DNA from: Zygnema cylindricum
Lineage: Eukaryota > Streptophyta > Zygnematophyceae > Zygnematales > Zygnemataceae
Length of the DNA: 64,000 bases
Reading direction: 5' to 3'
Assembly: GCA_037447655.1 (NCBI GenBank)
Contig: JBBHKE010000090.1
Span: forward strand, 1-64,000
This document shows positions 20,769-31,705 of the stretch, in pieces. The stretch's first letter is position 1. Every line of letters begins with the position of its first letter. A program made the translations under genes and the position numbers. The notes beneath the pieces are model-generated. The model was not told the origin of the DNA. It saw nothing but the letters and a program-made list of their open reading frames with translations, and did no database searches.

Positions 20769-22439
20769 TCCTGGCTTAGCATTCTTGTCCAAAAGCTCCA
20801 CTTTTTAAAAATCACATTTTCTAAAAGTTTATTTTTATAAAAATAATTCATAAAAAAAATATTACTTTTCAAATTCAGTTTTTATTCTTCTTTTTTTTTC
20901 TTCCCATTTTCCTGCTTATTTACCTTTCATTTTCAGTTTTACTTCTCAGTTTTGTGTGATAAACTAAAGCTGAAGGAAAAAAAATATATATATATAAAAA
21001 TTACATTATTTTCAATATAAAATCTATTTTTTTCATTTCTAGATTTTCTTCCACCTTTTATTTGAGTTGGTTTTTTATTCCTTTTGATCTAGCTTTGTTT
21101 TACTACAAGTTTCATTCTACTTTCTCTCTATTTTTGCTTTCGATTTCAGTTTTGCATCGGGAAAATATATTTTAAAAATAACTTAATTTATAAATTTTAT
21201 TTTATAAAAAAATAAAAACATTTTGTTTTGGTTTTTTGGTTTCTTCTTTCTTGCTTTCAATTCTTGTTTTCTATCTTGCTTCCACTCTATTTCTGGTCTG
21301 CAGATTTAGGTCTGATTTTGTGTCAGATTTTTAGGGTTAATCTGCGGAATTAGGGTTTGGCCGCAGATTTAAGGTTTCGGCCGCAGATTTAGGGTTTGGG
21401 CGTATTTAGGGTTTATTTTTTGAAATTCTTAACCCTAGGTCAGCATATTACCATTCATTGGTCGCAGATTTTTGATTTTTTCAGCGTGGAATTAGGGTTT
21501 GGGAAACCTTTTTGCCCAATCTTACCGTATTTTGTGTTTTATTTTGAACTTTTCTCAATATTTCTTATCTTTCTTTCCTTTGGTGCAACTTAATTTGCTA
21601 TCTTGTTGATGTTTGGGTTGTGTTGGATTTGATATTTTCTTTATTTTCCTCTTGCCAACCTTAATCATTCAGAACACTTAGCAAAATAAAAATATATATT
21701 CATATATATTAGAATTGCACGAATTATAACCTAAAATTATCATTGCTTTATAGTTGGGTATAGCGTGGCATAGCGCTGATACGCATACCCTAGCAGGATA
21801 CTAATTGCTTTGGTGTTTAGCGGTGGTTTTTGACACGATTATTCAGAATCGGAGCGGGTTCGATTTCAAGGAGCTCTGCAAAATCCAACTTGCCTCGACC
21901 ATGTCCGGTTCACTTTTAGTACTCACCAGAGTATTAAAGGTGTTTGTAAGTATCACGATGCCTTGCGGGTGCAGGAGCGTTTCTTTGTAATTTGGACACT
22001 CGTGTAGGGGTTCGGTGTGGATTGGTCCTATTACGAACCTTTCTTTTTGAGCATTTGCATTTTCCTTGTTTTCCTTGCATGCTATCTGGCCGTGAGTGGC
22101 CTTGAGTTTCCCTGTGACTATCTGGATTGGATTTTCTTTCATAGATCTTGTCGTTGGTGGCACTGTTTAGACAATTTTCTGTCTGTGCCGCTGTAGATCT
22201 GCACCGAAAGGTGCCTGGATAGTTTCTCTGTTTGTTTTTATAGATCTGGCCCTTCGGCCTTGCCCCATTGTTTGCAGGGTAGAGGTTTTGGTATTCCGGC
22301 TGTTTGCTAGATCTGACCACCGGGTCTTGCTAGAGACTTCGTGTGTTCAATTATTTTGTCTGGATTGGCCTGTCACTTGACGCACCTCGGTTAGTTCGTT
22401 TTGATATTTTAGTCATAATCGAAGGTTTTCTCTTCGTTT
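20769..22439 (+). other. 5' leader of element B
   Basis: This AT-rich leader has several telo-box-like TTAGGGTTT phrases (21310-21415) spaced by CCGCAGATTT units. The block shared with A lies at 21715-21815. I see no obvious primer-binding site matching the 3' end of a common tRNA directly after the LTR. Confidence 0.55.
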
Positions 22440-24041
22440 ATGCCCACGGATTGGGATAACTTACATTATCAATCCGGATCTACCCGCGACGGGACATTTT
22501 TCCGTCCACCGCAGTTAGATCTTTCTAGTTTCTCTGAGTCTATGGACGCACTAGTTTCGGTTGCGGCCCCTAGAACTCCGTCAGTTCGGTCAGTATTGAC
22601 CACAGTCTCATCATTATCCTCAGTTTCCTCTAGGTCATCCCTAGATAGAATCGAATGAGACTTTTCAGAGGAAATCTTTTCCCATCCTCTCACATATCCG
22701 TTTTCGGTTGGTCCAAATTTGGAACCACTAGTGCATTTTTCTTTTGACAACATGGCTTGTTCTTCAGAGGGGGGCATGGGGAAAATGCAATTTTGCTTTT
22801 CAGGGATGAAGGATACCATGTCTTTATCCCATTTCCGTATGCTCTATAATACCGAAATGCGTGATTTGGCATTTCGCTATCAAGATCGATTTGATCTTCG
22901 TGTGGCATTTTCCCTTCTTGGCCGGTACCTCGGAGGTTCGGCCCTTACATTATATTCCCGCAAGTATAATGTTATACTTGCGATGACGGAATTTTCCCCT
23001 CCTTTTGCTGGTACACCCGAGGTCATAGGTCAAGCGGATATTCCATTCCAGGCCGCTTTTCCCGAGGTCTTAGATGCCCAAGGTGTTGTCCTAATTCCCG
23101 CAGTCCCAGAAATTCCTCGCCAATATGCTGTGGCCGCTCGTGCTGCTGTCCCAGCACGACCAGAAATGATTATTCCGTTGCGGGATCCACTATCTGTTAT
23201 GTTCGATTTCTTAGAAGCCGAGTATCGGATGCAAAACCCCGATCAGGTGAAAGAATTGATGAATTTCACGCGTAAACCAGGTGAAACCGCGCGTGCTTTA
23301 CGTGCTCGCATGGAGACTCTGCGAGAAGCTTTACCGGACTTAATGTCCGATGCGGAAGCTGTTCAAAAATTTGTTGGACAGTTTCCAGATCAATCGAAAC
23401 GTTTTATACAAAGTCATCTCACTCAGACTTACGGTCTGAAATTTACATTTGATCAAGCCGCTCAATATGCGGTAGAATATGAGATGCAATCATGTTGGTG
23501 GGAAGCTCATGATCGTTCGGAACTCGCTCCCCCACTTTCTCCACCTAGTAGCCCATGGCCCAACAATAGGCCTCCAAAGATGCCGGCCATGGGAAATCCG
23601 CCATTTAATTCCAGGGACCGATTGTGTTTTCGATGTGGAAACACGGGGCATGATGCCCGCATGTGCCCTGATAAGTCGGCCACATGCACCCATTGCAACC
23701 AGATAGGACATTACGTCCACCGTTGCCATTTTAGGGACCCTAATTTTTCGTATCAGAATCAGATTCAGAACGGTGGTATTCCTGCCCGTTCTGCCAAGCC
23801 GGTCACTCCTCCTTCCGAGACAGAGAAAGAGGCGACTCCGCCTAAGACCTCTCGCAGAGAGAGGGAAAAGGCCGAGTTACAAGTCATGATGGCCGCCATG
23901 ATGAAGGAGCAATTCGCTGCCTTCATGGCCGAAATGAAACCCAGTTCACGGGATGGCAAGGACAGTCGTCCACACGCCATCGTTGGTTGGTCGAATCCTC
24001 CGGGATTCCACGGTCCAACAACGGGCAATTACTTTCGATAA
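22440..24041 (+). CDS. gag: Gag polyprotein, element B
   Basis: The open frame from 22719 to 24041 (440 residues) is preceded in the same frame by a Ser-rich segment from 22440 with one TGA at 22656-22658, so the ancestral start is probably 22440 and this copy carries one nonsense change. Residues 20-260 of the open part form the capsid-like region (MKDTMSLSHFRMLYNTEMRD; ELMNFTRKPGETARALRARM). Two CCHC zinc knuckles follow: CFRCGNTGHDARMC (23625-23666) and CTHCNQIGHYVHRC (about 23685-23727). A Lys/Glu-rich tail follows. Gag packages element RNA into particles. Its last 89 bases overlap ORF2, which is in the +1 frame. Confidence 0.85.
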
Positions 24042-25149
24042 GGGATCCCCTGATCATAATCGGGACGGTAAATTACAGAATTCCCGTATTCCACTTTCTT
24101 TCGAGAAAGAATCTCTCTCTCCTCTACCGGACACAGCTTCCTCCATTGTGGCTGAAGCTCTCACCATTCTGGATAGTACCATACATGATGCACATCGAGT
24201 CAAAGAACGACTAAGCATCCTTTCAGCCATGATTGATGAGGCCCCTAGGGCCTCTCCCTTTCCTAATGAGGTTCCCAAAGCCTCTCCCTTTGTTGACGAG
24301 TTCGCTGCAGCCGCCGCTTTGAGGGCGTTGCAACTAAACCGTAGTCTTTCTGTCATTCAGCCGGTTACCGCGGATGAGCGCCGTGACCTTGATCCTCACA
24401 TCAGTTTCCTGGACAATTCTCGAATGTCCTTCTATGTTAATGGTGTTTCTCCTTCTCTCCCTCTCATGGACACCGGAGCCAAACCCGTGATCCTTGGATC
24501 CAAATTTGCGCTCAAGCTTGGTCTGACAGCAGACAAGCTCCAAGCCACATCTACTCGGCTTCTTACTTCAGCCGGTACCACAGAGTCGGTGCTTGGAATT
24601 ACCAAGGACCTGCTTGTCTTTCGATTTCACAACGGAACCGAGAGTGAGTCCGTAGAGGTTTCTGTCCGAGCATTGGTCACCAAATCAAACGACTACGAAT
24701 GCTTAGTGGGACAGGATGTTATCTTCCGAATCGGTGGAGGGGTAGATATGCATGATCAGACCTTCTCCTACCGTCCCTCTAATTTTCCCGGTCGCAAAAT
24801 CTGCCTCCCTCTTGTCTCTGCTCGCAAGCCGTTGCCCATTATGGCACATTTGGCTTCCGCTCTCCCTGCATTTTCCAGTAACGAACTTTGGGAAAACAAT
24901 GGCGACTCGTTTTTCACGGAACGGATCCATACCATCGACACCGAAGGCTTTCCACACATTCTAAATGTGGTGGATAGTGATACTAATGGGATGTTGAGTT
25001 TGCAGAGTGTTTATGCATGTACAGGTGGTGATCAAAGGTTCTACATGGAGTGCCTCTCTTCTCCATTATCTTTCAACCTGGTTGACCATTGCTACCTCCG
25101 TATCTGTTCCAGGCCCTCAGCTGTGTTGACCAGCTCCTCCACAGGCTAA
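23953..25149 (+). CDS. Protease fused to integrase tail, element B ORF2
   Basis: The open frame of 398 residues lies +1 relative to gag. It starts MARTVVHTPS, as does the matching part of A. The retropepsin site is LMDTGAKPVILG (DTG at 24469-24477), and YECLVGQDVIFRIGGG follows. After ARKPLPIMAHL the similarity to A stops, then resumes with NGMLSLQSV and FYMECLSS, the end of integrase and a remnant of its PHD finger, finishing PSAVLTSSSTG. A deletion therefore removed methyltransferase, RT, RNase H and the integrase core while keeping an open frame. The protease could still process Gag. Expression needs a +1 shift or re-initiation. Confidence 0.85.
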   Translation: MARTVVHTPSLVGRILRDSTVQQRAITFDKGSPDHNRDGKLQNSRIPLSFEKESLSPLPDTASSIVAEALTILDSTIHDAHRVKERLSILSAMIDEAPRASPFPNEVPKASPFVDEFAAAAALRALQLNRSLSVIQPVTADERRDLDPHISFLDNSRMSFYVNGVSPSLPLMDTGAKPVILGSKFALKLGLTADKLQATSTRLLTSAGTTESVLGITKDLLVFRFHNGTESESVEVSVRALVTKSNDYECLVGQDVIFRIGGGVDMHDQTFSYRPSNFPGRKICLPLVSARKPLPIMAHLASALPAFSSNELWENNGDSFFTERIHTIDTEGFPHILNVVDSDTNGMLSLQSVYACTGGDQRFYMECLSSPLSFNLVDHCYLRICSRPSAVLTSSSTG

Positions 25150-25155
25150 GGAGCT

Positions 25156-25164
25156 GGGGGGGGG
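25156..25164 (+). promoter_or_regulatory. Polypurine (G9) tract of element B
   Basis: Nine G follow the ORF2 stop, matching the G10 tract of A. It lies about 190 bp before the 3' LTR as I define it. Confidence 0.5.
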
Positions 25165-25357
25165 AATTATTGGGTTCACTTCACTCTAGGGGAGTATTCT
25201 TTCCCTTCTTTCTTGGGTCATTTTCACCTTTGTTCCTTCTCATGGTGTATATATTTTATTGACTTTTCATATTTATTTCCGTTGTTGTATATGTTTGTGA
25301 GCATGACTTTGCTGGTTGTGATGCATGTTTGCTTGCTAGCTTCTCATGCACGACAGC

Positions 25358-26552
25358 TGTCATGCCGCATCGTGTCGGCGGCTCGCTCGCACGTTATCAT
25401 GCACGCACGCGCGGTATTCTGCACGCACGCGCAGTATTTCTCACGCACGCGCAGTATTTCTCACGCACGCGCGGTATTTTGTATGCACGCGCAGTTTAAA
25501 GCACGCGCGCGCGATTTTATGCATGCACGCGCGGTTTGATGCATGCACGCACGATTTTCGCACGCATATATGAGTTTCGTTCTCACGTGCGATTTAATTC
25601 CGATTCATATTTTTAGGTTTCATTGAGTAGTACTAATTTCGTGCGATATGTTTCATTTCGTGCGTAGGTACACGATTTTCGAAGTTTGACCCGAAACATC
25701 GTTTGGGCGACGTGACGCGATTTCAAGTATTTCGTGCTAGACCTTTTATTTCGTGCGATATGGTTCGTTTCGTGCGGTATGTTTCGTTTCGTGCGTATGC
25801 ACGCGATTTTGGGAGTATCGACGTGAAGTATCTTTTGGAGGCGTATCGCGATTTCCGGGCGACGCTTCGATACATATATTTATTTAAGTCGCGAACCCAT
25901 GTAGGTTCGCGCGCATGTAGTTAGGGAGGGTTTTTACCCTCGGACTGTGGATTTTGTCAGGCGTACGGCAGACGATGTTGGCCGCCTATTGGCCAACATC
26001 TTTAGTAGTTTCATGCATGTAAAGTAGACTAGACGTAGGCTAATTTTGCTTAGGCCTAGCGTAGCTCTTACTTAGCCTAATTCTCAGACTTAGAGAATTT
26101 AGCTTTTGGACAAGAATTTTCTCTTGGCAGCAGAGCTTTCCTCTTGCTCTCTCTCTCACCGATTGCCCACGTGTCTTTCTTCTCCTTTCTTGCTAGCTGT
26201 AGAGGCTAGATAGGTTAAGAATATTTCCCCTTTTATTTCTGCCCACGTTTTTAATCCACACGGCCTAAAGCCACGTCCGGAAGGTTTCCCTCCAAACTTG
26301 GTCTTTTGGTGGAAGTGTGGAATTGGAGACCGTGGGGGAGCACATCTGTACCTTGCTGTGCCTTCCTCGGGCAGCTTGACGGTTTGGTTGTGTGTTTGTG
26401 TCTTGTTTGTATTTCGGTTGGCTTGGAAGGAGTGTATTTTTGATCGGATTTGGATTTTCCCTTGTTCCGGTTGGAATATTTCTTGCTTTGCTGTCGTAAC
26501 GGGATAACTCTTGTAGGGAATGTGATAAAGACCAGAGAGCCTAGTGGCTACC
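25358..26552 (+). repeat. 3' LTR of element B
   Basis: It is nearly identical to 19554-20768. Differences include one fewer CpG-repeat unit, TATATGAG in place of TATATAAG at the TATA-like site, and scattered transitions. It ends GTGGCTACC, after which internal sequence resumes. Confidence 0.85.
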
Positions 26553-26730
26553 ACTTCACTCTAGGGGAGTATTCTTTCCCTTCTTTCTTGGGTCATTTTC
26601 ACATTTGTTCCTTCTCATGGTGTATATATTTTATTGACTTTTCATATTTATTTTCGTTGTTGTATATGTTTGTGAGTATGACTTTGCTGGTTGTGATGCA
26701 TGTTTGCTTGCTAGCTTCTCATGCATGACA
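26553..26730 (+). repeat. Copy of the pre-LTR segment, after the 3' LTR
   Basis: These bases repeat 25178-25355 (the stretch between the G tract and the 3' LTR) with few mismatches, starting ACTTCACTCTAGGGG. This looks like the remains of a second internal region from an LTR-internal-LTR-internal tandem, deleted between the LTR edge and the 3' end of the internal region. Confidence 0.8.
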
Positions 26731-26732
26731 CA

Positions 26733-27007
26733 CTAGCTCCTCCACTGAATGGATCGGCAGCCTGAAATGAAGCAAATTCTCTTTTCTCACTAGATTGAGT
26801 TTGAAATCGTGAATCTATATATCTCGTTAATGTATCAAACATTTCCTCAAATTTTCTCTCCGTATTCCGGGTCTCATCAAATTGAGAACCCGAAAAACTG
26901 AACTCTCTTGCTCTCTCCGAAGTCGACATGGGGGAAGGAGTATTTCTATTCTTCTTCCTCCCCATGCGCTCCTTCTCTATCTCCGAAGCACTAGCTCCGA
27001 TACCAAT
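26733..27007 (-). pseudogene. Truncated gag start of a Ty1/copia element
   Basis: Directly inside the LTR at 27008-27680, the minus strand has GGTATCGGAGC (26994-27004), close to the TGGTATCAGAGC initiator-Met primer site common in copia elements. An ATG at 26965 then opens a hydrophilic frame (MGRKKNRNTPSPMSTSERAR) running to about 26733, where the sequence changes to the element B copy. Only the N terminus of gag is left. Confidence 0.65.
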
Positions 27008-27680
27008 TGTAGGATCTTAAGCAAAAGAGTTTCACTTAAAATAATTCACAAAACATAAATCATTTACACAGCGGAAGCTCATAAAAGACAAGAGGAATAT
27101 TTAGCCAAAAAGATTTATAAGTGTTTTTGGCCGAAGCCTCTTTACATCATCTCTCTTCTCTCTTCTCTCTCTTCTTTATCCTCTTTAAATAATCTCTTAC
27201 TCCAATATCAAATCCTCTATGATTCAATCATGTAAGATACAATTGATAGATTCGATTAATTCGATACTCTGCACATGTACACTGCTGCCTATATATACTC
27301 GCTACTCTACACCAAGAGACAACAAGGTAAGACAAGCAGAACTTAGCATAGCGACGAAGTCTGTCCCTAGCTGACTATGCACTCTTCAATGAAAGTTCCA
27401 CGAAGGAAGGCGCACACGCTTCTTCCTTCGAAACAACAAACTCCAAACGTTGACTTAACACGTGTCGCTTCACGAACACACCTGCACGCAAAATGTAACA
27501 TCTGCACACGAAATAATCAAGTGACGCGAAACGAAATAGTATGTTTCGCTCGCGAACAACAAAAGTACTGTCGCGAAACAACATCGTACTTTTTGTATGA
27601 TGACGCGACAGTTCGCGTCAAACAAATTCAAGTTGGTATGACGCTTCGCGAAATGTCGCGAAAACGACAATATCCCAACA
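27008..27680 (-). repeat. Ty1/copia 5' LTR (minus strand)
   Basis: On the minus strand it begins TGTTGGGATATTGTCG and ends GATCCTACA, giving TG...CA ends over 673 bp, followed by the copia-type primer site. The TGTTGGGAT start is typical of copia LTRs. A CTCTTCTCT-rich stretch lies at about 27155-27185. The outer flank is the TA microsatellite, so no target duplication can be read. Confidence 0.75.
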
Positions 27681-27686
27681 ATTTAT

Positions 27687-27941
<255 letters not shown>

Positions 27942-27949
27942 GTATACCG

Positions 27950-28320
27950 CCATAGTTTTTATACGCTTAGTTTCTCCCTCTTTCTCTTAACACGAAGCCA
28001 ACAATGGTTTCCTTTCACCTTTTCGAATCTATATAGTGTGGTTTGTTGCGCAGACATCTCTGCCAAGATTTTTCATATTCTTTTCGTTCCGATGCAATGG
28101 ATGTTGTGATGTGTTATTTTGTTTGTTGGGATCCGTTTATTTTGGATATGTTTGTGGTACATCAATCTACAGTTTCAATTTTCATTCCGATTATCCGCAC
28201 GTTTTATTTGTTTACTTTCAGTTTTGTTCTTTTTATGACATTTATATAAAAATCTCGAATTAAATAAACTCTTGTAAGGAATGTTGACAGAACGTGGAGC
28301 TTAGCGCTCTACCATCGGCT
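27950..28320 (+). repeat. Probable LTR end remnant
   Basis: The stretch AACTCTTGTAAGGAATGTTG (28266-28285) and the following GGAGCTTAGCG resemble the terminal blocks of LTR A (about 11230-11265) and LTR B (about 20722-20762). The upstream T-rich part resembles the same LTR region in style only. It is likely a fragment of a related gypsy LTR. Confidence 0.45.
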
Positions 28321-28416
28321 GAGTCTTCTTGAGCTCTCAAAATTATCTTGTTAAGAAAAAACAAATGTTATTATAAATATATTTTATATAAAACATCGGT
28401 TGACATTGGTTGACAG

Positions 28417-29138
28417 CATAGTTGTTCAAATCGCGCGATTTTTTCCTTTTTTGCGATTGAAACGTATAATTCGTGACTTTTGAAAAAATCGTAAAAAAAC
28501 GTGTACTGTAAACTGAAACTGAAATTTTACGGAAACTTTTAAACTAATTACTGTAACTGTATATTTTTTTACGGATATGTACGGAATAAAACGGGAAATA
28601 TGCGTCGCACTTATTGGTACTTTCTGTTTAGTGAACTGAACAGAAATACCACGGAAGTTGTACGTTATATAATCGAAAATGCACAGACATTTTCGAAAAG
28701 AGACGTTGAACGTCACAATAATTTCGCGCGTTCAGTTTGAAATTTGTACGGGCGTCTTCTTCAATTTTTTTTGAAAGAAGACGCCATAGTATAGAGACGA
28801 AATTGCTAAAAATGCTATCTTCGTAGCATTCGAACCCGGATGCGTTAACTGCGAAGCATATCCTAAGGTGAACGACAGGCTTCCATTTGGTAAAGTCATT
28901 CCGTTGCCAAAAAAAAATGTGATAAAATTTTAAAAAGATTATTTTTTTACCGTTCATTAAACGGGAAAAACTTGCAAACTGCGTTATATGTAATAGTTTT
29001 TTGTTTTTTTATGTACGGAATAGTACGGAAGGAAATTCATTAACGATTTTTTGCGATTTGATCAAAAGGTTCAATGCGTTTGTGACATATAATTCGTCAC
29101 GTACGGTACATTCGCACTAATCGCCGTGAACAACTATG
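28417..29138. mobile_element. hAT-like non-autonomous element
   Basis: The termini CATAGTTGTTCA and TGAACAACTATG are perfect inverted repeats. The flanks GTTGACAG (28409-28416) and GTTGACAA (29139-29146) form a 7/8-matching 8-bp target duplication, as expected for hAT. The interior is AT-rich with ACGGAATA and TGCGATT phrases and no transposase. Confidence 0.75.
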
Positions 29139-29149
29139 GTTGACAATTA

Positions 29150-29640
29150 TATAATATTATATCTAACTGCTATACTACACATATTATAGCAAGTTTAATC
29201 TAACTGTTATATTATTAGAGTTTTAACCAGTTATACATTATATATAGTCCAACTATCATAATGTGTTAATTTTTATAGTGAGAACTAACTATTTTAGTAT
29301 ATATATTTTAACATCTATATCTAACTGTTATAATGTGTTAATTATTATTATTAACTAACTATTACATTATATTTTTTATAACAGTTTACATTATATTTAT
29401 CTTAACAGTTAAAATTAAATGTTATATTATACATATTATAACACTTGTATCTAACCGTTATATTATGTTAATTATTATAAGTATAATAAACTTATACAGT
29501 ATAGTAATTATAATAGTTGAAACTAACTATTATGTTATATATATTATGACAATTATATCTAACCATTACATTCTGTTTATTACAATTATGCTAACCATTA
29601 CATTATATTTATTATTATTGTTATAAGTATACAGTACAAC
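29150..29640. repeat. Degenerate AT-rich TAACTGTTATA repeats
   Basis: Variants of CTAACTGTTATATTATA recur on both strands at roughly 60-80 bp spacing. Clear borders are not visible. Confidence 0.5.
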
Positions 29641-29646
29641 TATAGC

Positions 29647-30549
29647 AGTAGTTGTAACAGTAGTTCATATATTATACTTCAACTAAAATTATATACATTG
29701 TTTATAATATAACTCCTGCTTCAAGTATATTAAACAGATAATAACGTGCATTATTCTATATATTACAAATATTACTTATGTTAAATATGTATTATAACGT
29801 TTTATACTATATCGGTTACATGTGATATAAATATTATTCGATGTGTTATATATATTGTAATTGTCATTATGTATACGGCATTATGTGTTTTTGGTTATTC
29901 ATGTGTAAGTGTGTTTTTTTTCGACTTTTGGGAGTTATATTTTAGGTAAGCTCATTATGACACGAAAACCTCTTTTTCGATTACATGTTACAGGGTTTGG
30001 GAATTGTTTGTTTCGTGCTCTTTCCTTATTATTGTTGGTTGTGAGTTTAAATATTCTTATCTAAAAAAGGTAGTTATTATTTATTTATTTTTCTAGAGCA
30101 TTGTCTGCTCCTACTGAAAGATGGGTTGATGATGATGACGATGATGATGATTATGTAATGATGATGATAATGATGATGATGTAGATGAAATTGATAATGA
30201 TGATGATGATGACGATCATGATCATGGTGATGATGATGATCATGATGATGATGATGATGACGATGATGCTGATGACGATGATGTTGCGATTATGATGACG
30301 ATGATGATCATGCTGATGATGATGATGATATAATGATGATGATGATGATGATGATGATAATGATGTAATGATGATGATGATGATGAAGATGTTGACGATG
30401 ACGATGATGACGATGATGATGACCACGATGATGATGATGACGATGATGAAGATGAAGATGATGATGATGATGATGATGTTGTTGACGATGATGATGTTGA
30501 CGATGATGATGACGATGATGATGATGATGATGATGAAGATGAAGATGAA

Positions 30550-30597
<48 letters not shown>

Positions 30598-31010
30598 GAT
30601 GAAGATGATGATGATGATGATGATGATGTAATCAAAGTATTCATTCCCAAACACTATAACATGTAATCGAAAAAAAGGTTTTCGTGTTATAATGAGCTTA
30701 CCTAAAATAGAACTCCCAAAAGCCGAAAAAAAAACACTTACACATGAATAACAAAAAATACATAATGTCGTATATATAACGACAATTACAATGTATATAA
30801 CATATCGAATAATATTTCTATCACATGTAACTGATATAGTGTAAAACGTTATAAAACTTTATAATACATATTTAACATGAGTAATATTTGTAATATATAC
30901 AATAATGCACGTTATTACCAGTTTAATATATTTGAAGTAGGAGTTATATTATAAACAATGTATATAATAATAGTTGAAGCATAATATATGAAACTACTGT
31001 TACAACTACT
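29647..31010. repeat. Large inverted repeat around a GAT microsatellite
   Basis: The left arm 29647-30004 is the reverse complement, at about 85-90 percent by eye, of the right arm 30643-31010. The outer ends are AGTAGTTGTAACAGTAGTT and its complement. The 640-bp centre is mostly (GAT)n. It is probably a foldback-type transposable element or relic. Confidence 0.8.
30124..30629 (+). repeat. (GAT)n microsatellite, about 500 bp
   Basis: GATGAT repeats have GAC, GAA and GTA interruptions. Poly-Ser, poly-Ile and poly-Met frames on either strand are artefacts. Confidence 0.95.
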
Positions 31011-31175
31011 TCAAAGTATTCAAAGTATTCAAAGTATTTGTATTGAATTTCAAAAAAAAAAAAAAAACTAATATTTGTAATGCTAGTCATATAAAAAAAA
31101 AAAAAAAAGTAATCAAGTTTCACCAAAACAAAGTAGTCAAAGTATTTGTGTTGTATTTTAAAAAATGTATATCAA

Positions 31176-31705
31176 TGTTTGTAATGTTCATCAGCCTTTG
31201 AGCTGATAATGATGTTCAACAACTTTCTTGGTCTTTAGACTAAGTTGGTTGATCGGAAAAACAAAAAAAAAAAAATATATTCAAAGTAACAATGTATTCT
31301 AAGAAACAAGTATTATGATTGAAAACAAGTGTTTGTAATGTTGGTCAGCCTCCGAGCTCATAGTGATGTTTATGCAACCTTTTAAGTCTTAGGACTAAGT
31401 TGGTTGATCACAAAAAAAAAGTACTCAAAGTAATCAATCTACTAAAATAACCAACGAAAATTAATAAATAATAAGTGATTGTAATGTTAGTCAGCATTTG
31501 AGCTGATAATGATGTTTATGCAACCATCTGGGTCTTCGACTAAGGTGTTTGATCGAAAACAAAAAAAAGTACTTAAAGTAATCAACATATTCTAACTATC
31601 AAAAAATATAAAAGAAAATACGTGTTTGTATTGTTAGTCAGCCATCGAGCTGATAATGATGTTGTACCAACCATCTGGGTCTTTGGACTAAGTTGGTTGA
31701 ATCCT
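31176..31705 (+). repeat. Four-copy tandem array, about 147-bp period
   Basis: Copies start near 31176, 31330, 31476 and 31623. Each has an 80-bp conserved core (TGTTTGTAATGTT, TCAGC..GAGCTGATAATGATG, GGTCTT..GACTAAG..GGTTGATC) followed by a 60-70 bp A-rich variable spacer. Within the core TCAGC and GCTGA form a small stem. No protein frame is shared. Confidence 0.8.

Larger units (their letters stand above)
19554..26552 (+). mobile_element. Element B: deleted gypsy derivative, gag-protease only
   Basis: It is bounded by two nearly identical LTRs (19554-20768 and 25358-26552). The internal region has a leader, gag, an overlapping ORF with protease fused to the integrase tail, and a G tract. 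Methyltransferase, RT, RNase H and the integrase core (about 4 kb in A) are absent. The close LTR match and largely open frames show it is much younger than A. It must have moved with enzymes supplied by a full-length relative. Confidence 0.85.

Noticed and set aside
28795-28880. Possible tRNA on the minus strand (GGGTTCGAATGC T-arm-like string)
   Set aside because: The T stem does not pair properly, no acceptor stem closes, and it lies inside a hAT-like element.
30151-30654. Poly-Ile, poly-Ser and poly-Met frames
   Set aside because: Translation of the GAT microsatellite.
31176-31705. CRISPR-like repeat-spacer layout
   Set aside because: Repeats are long and imperfect, spacers are A-rich and related, no cas genes are present, and the DNA is eukaryotic.
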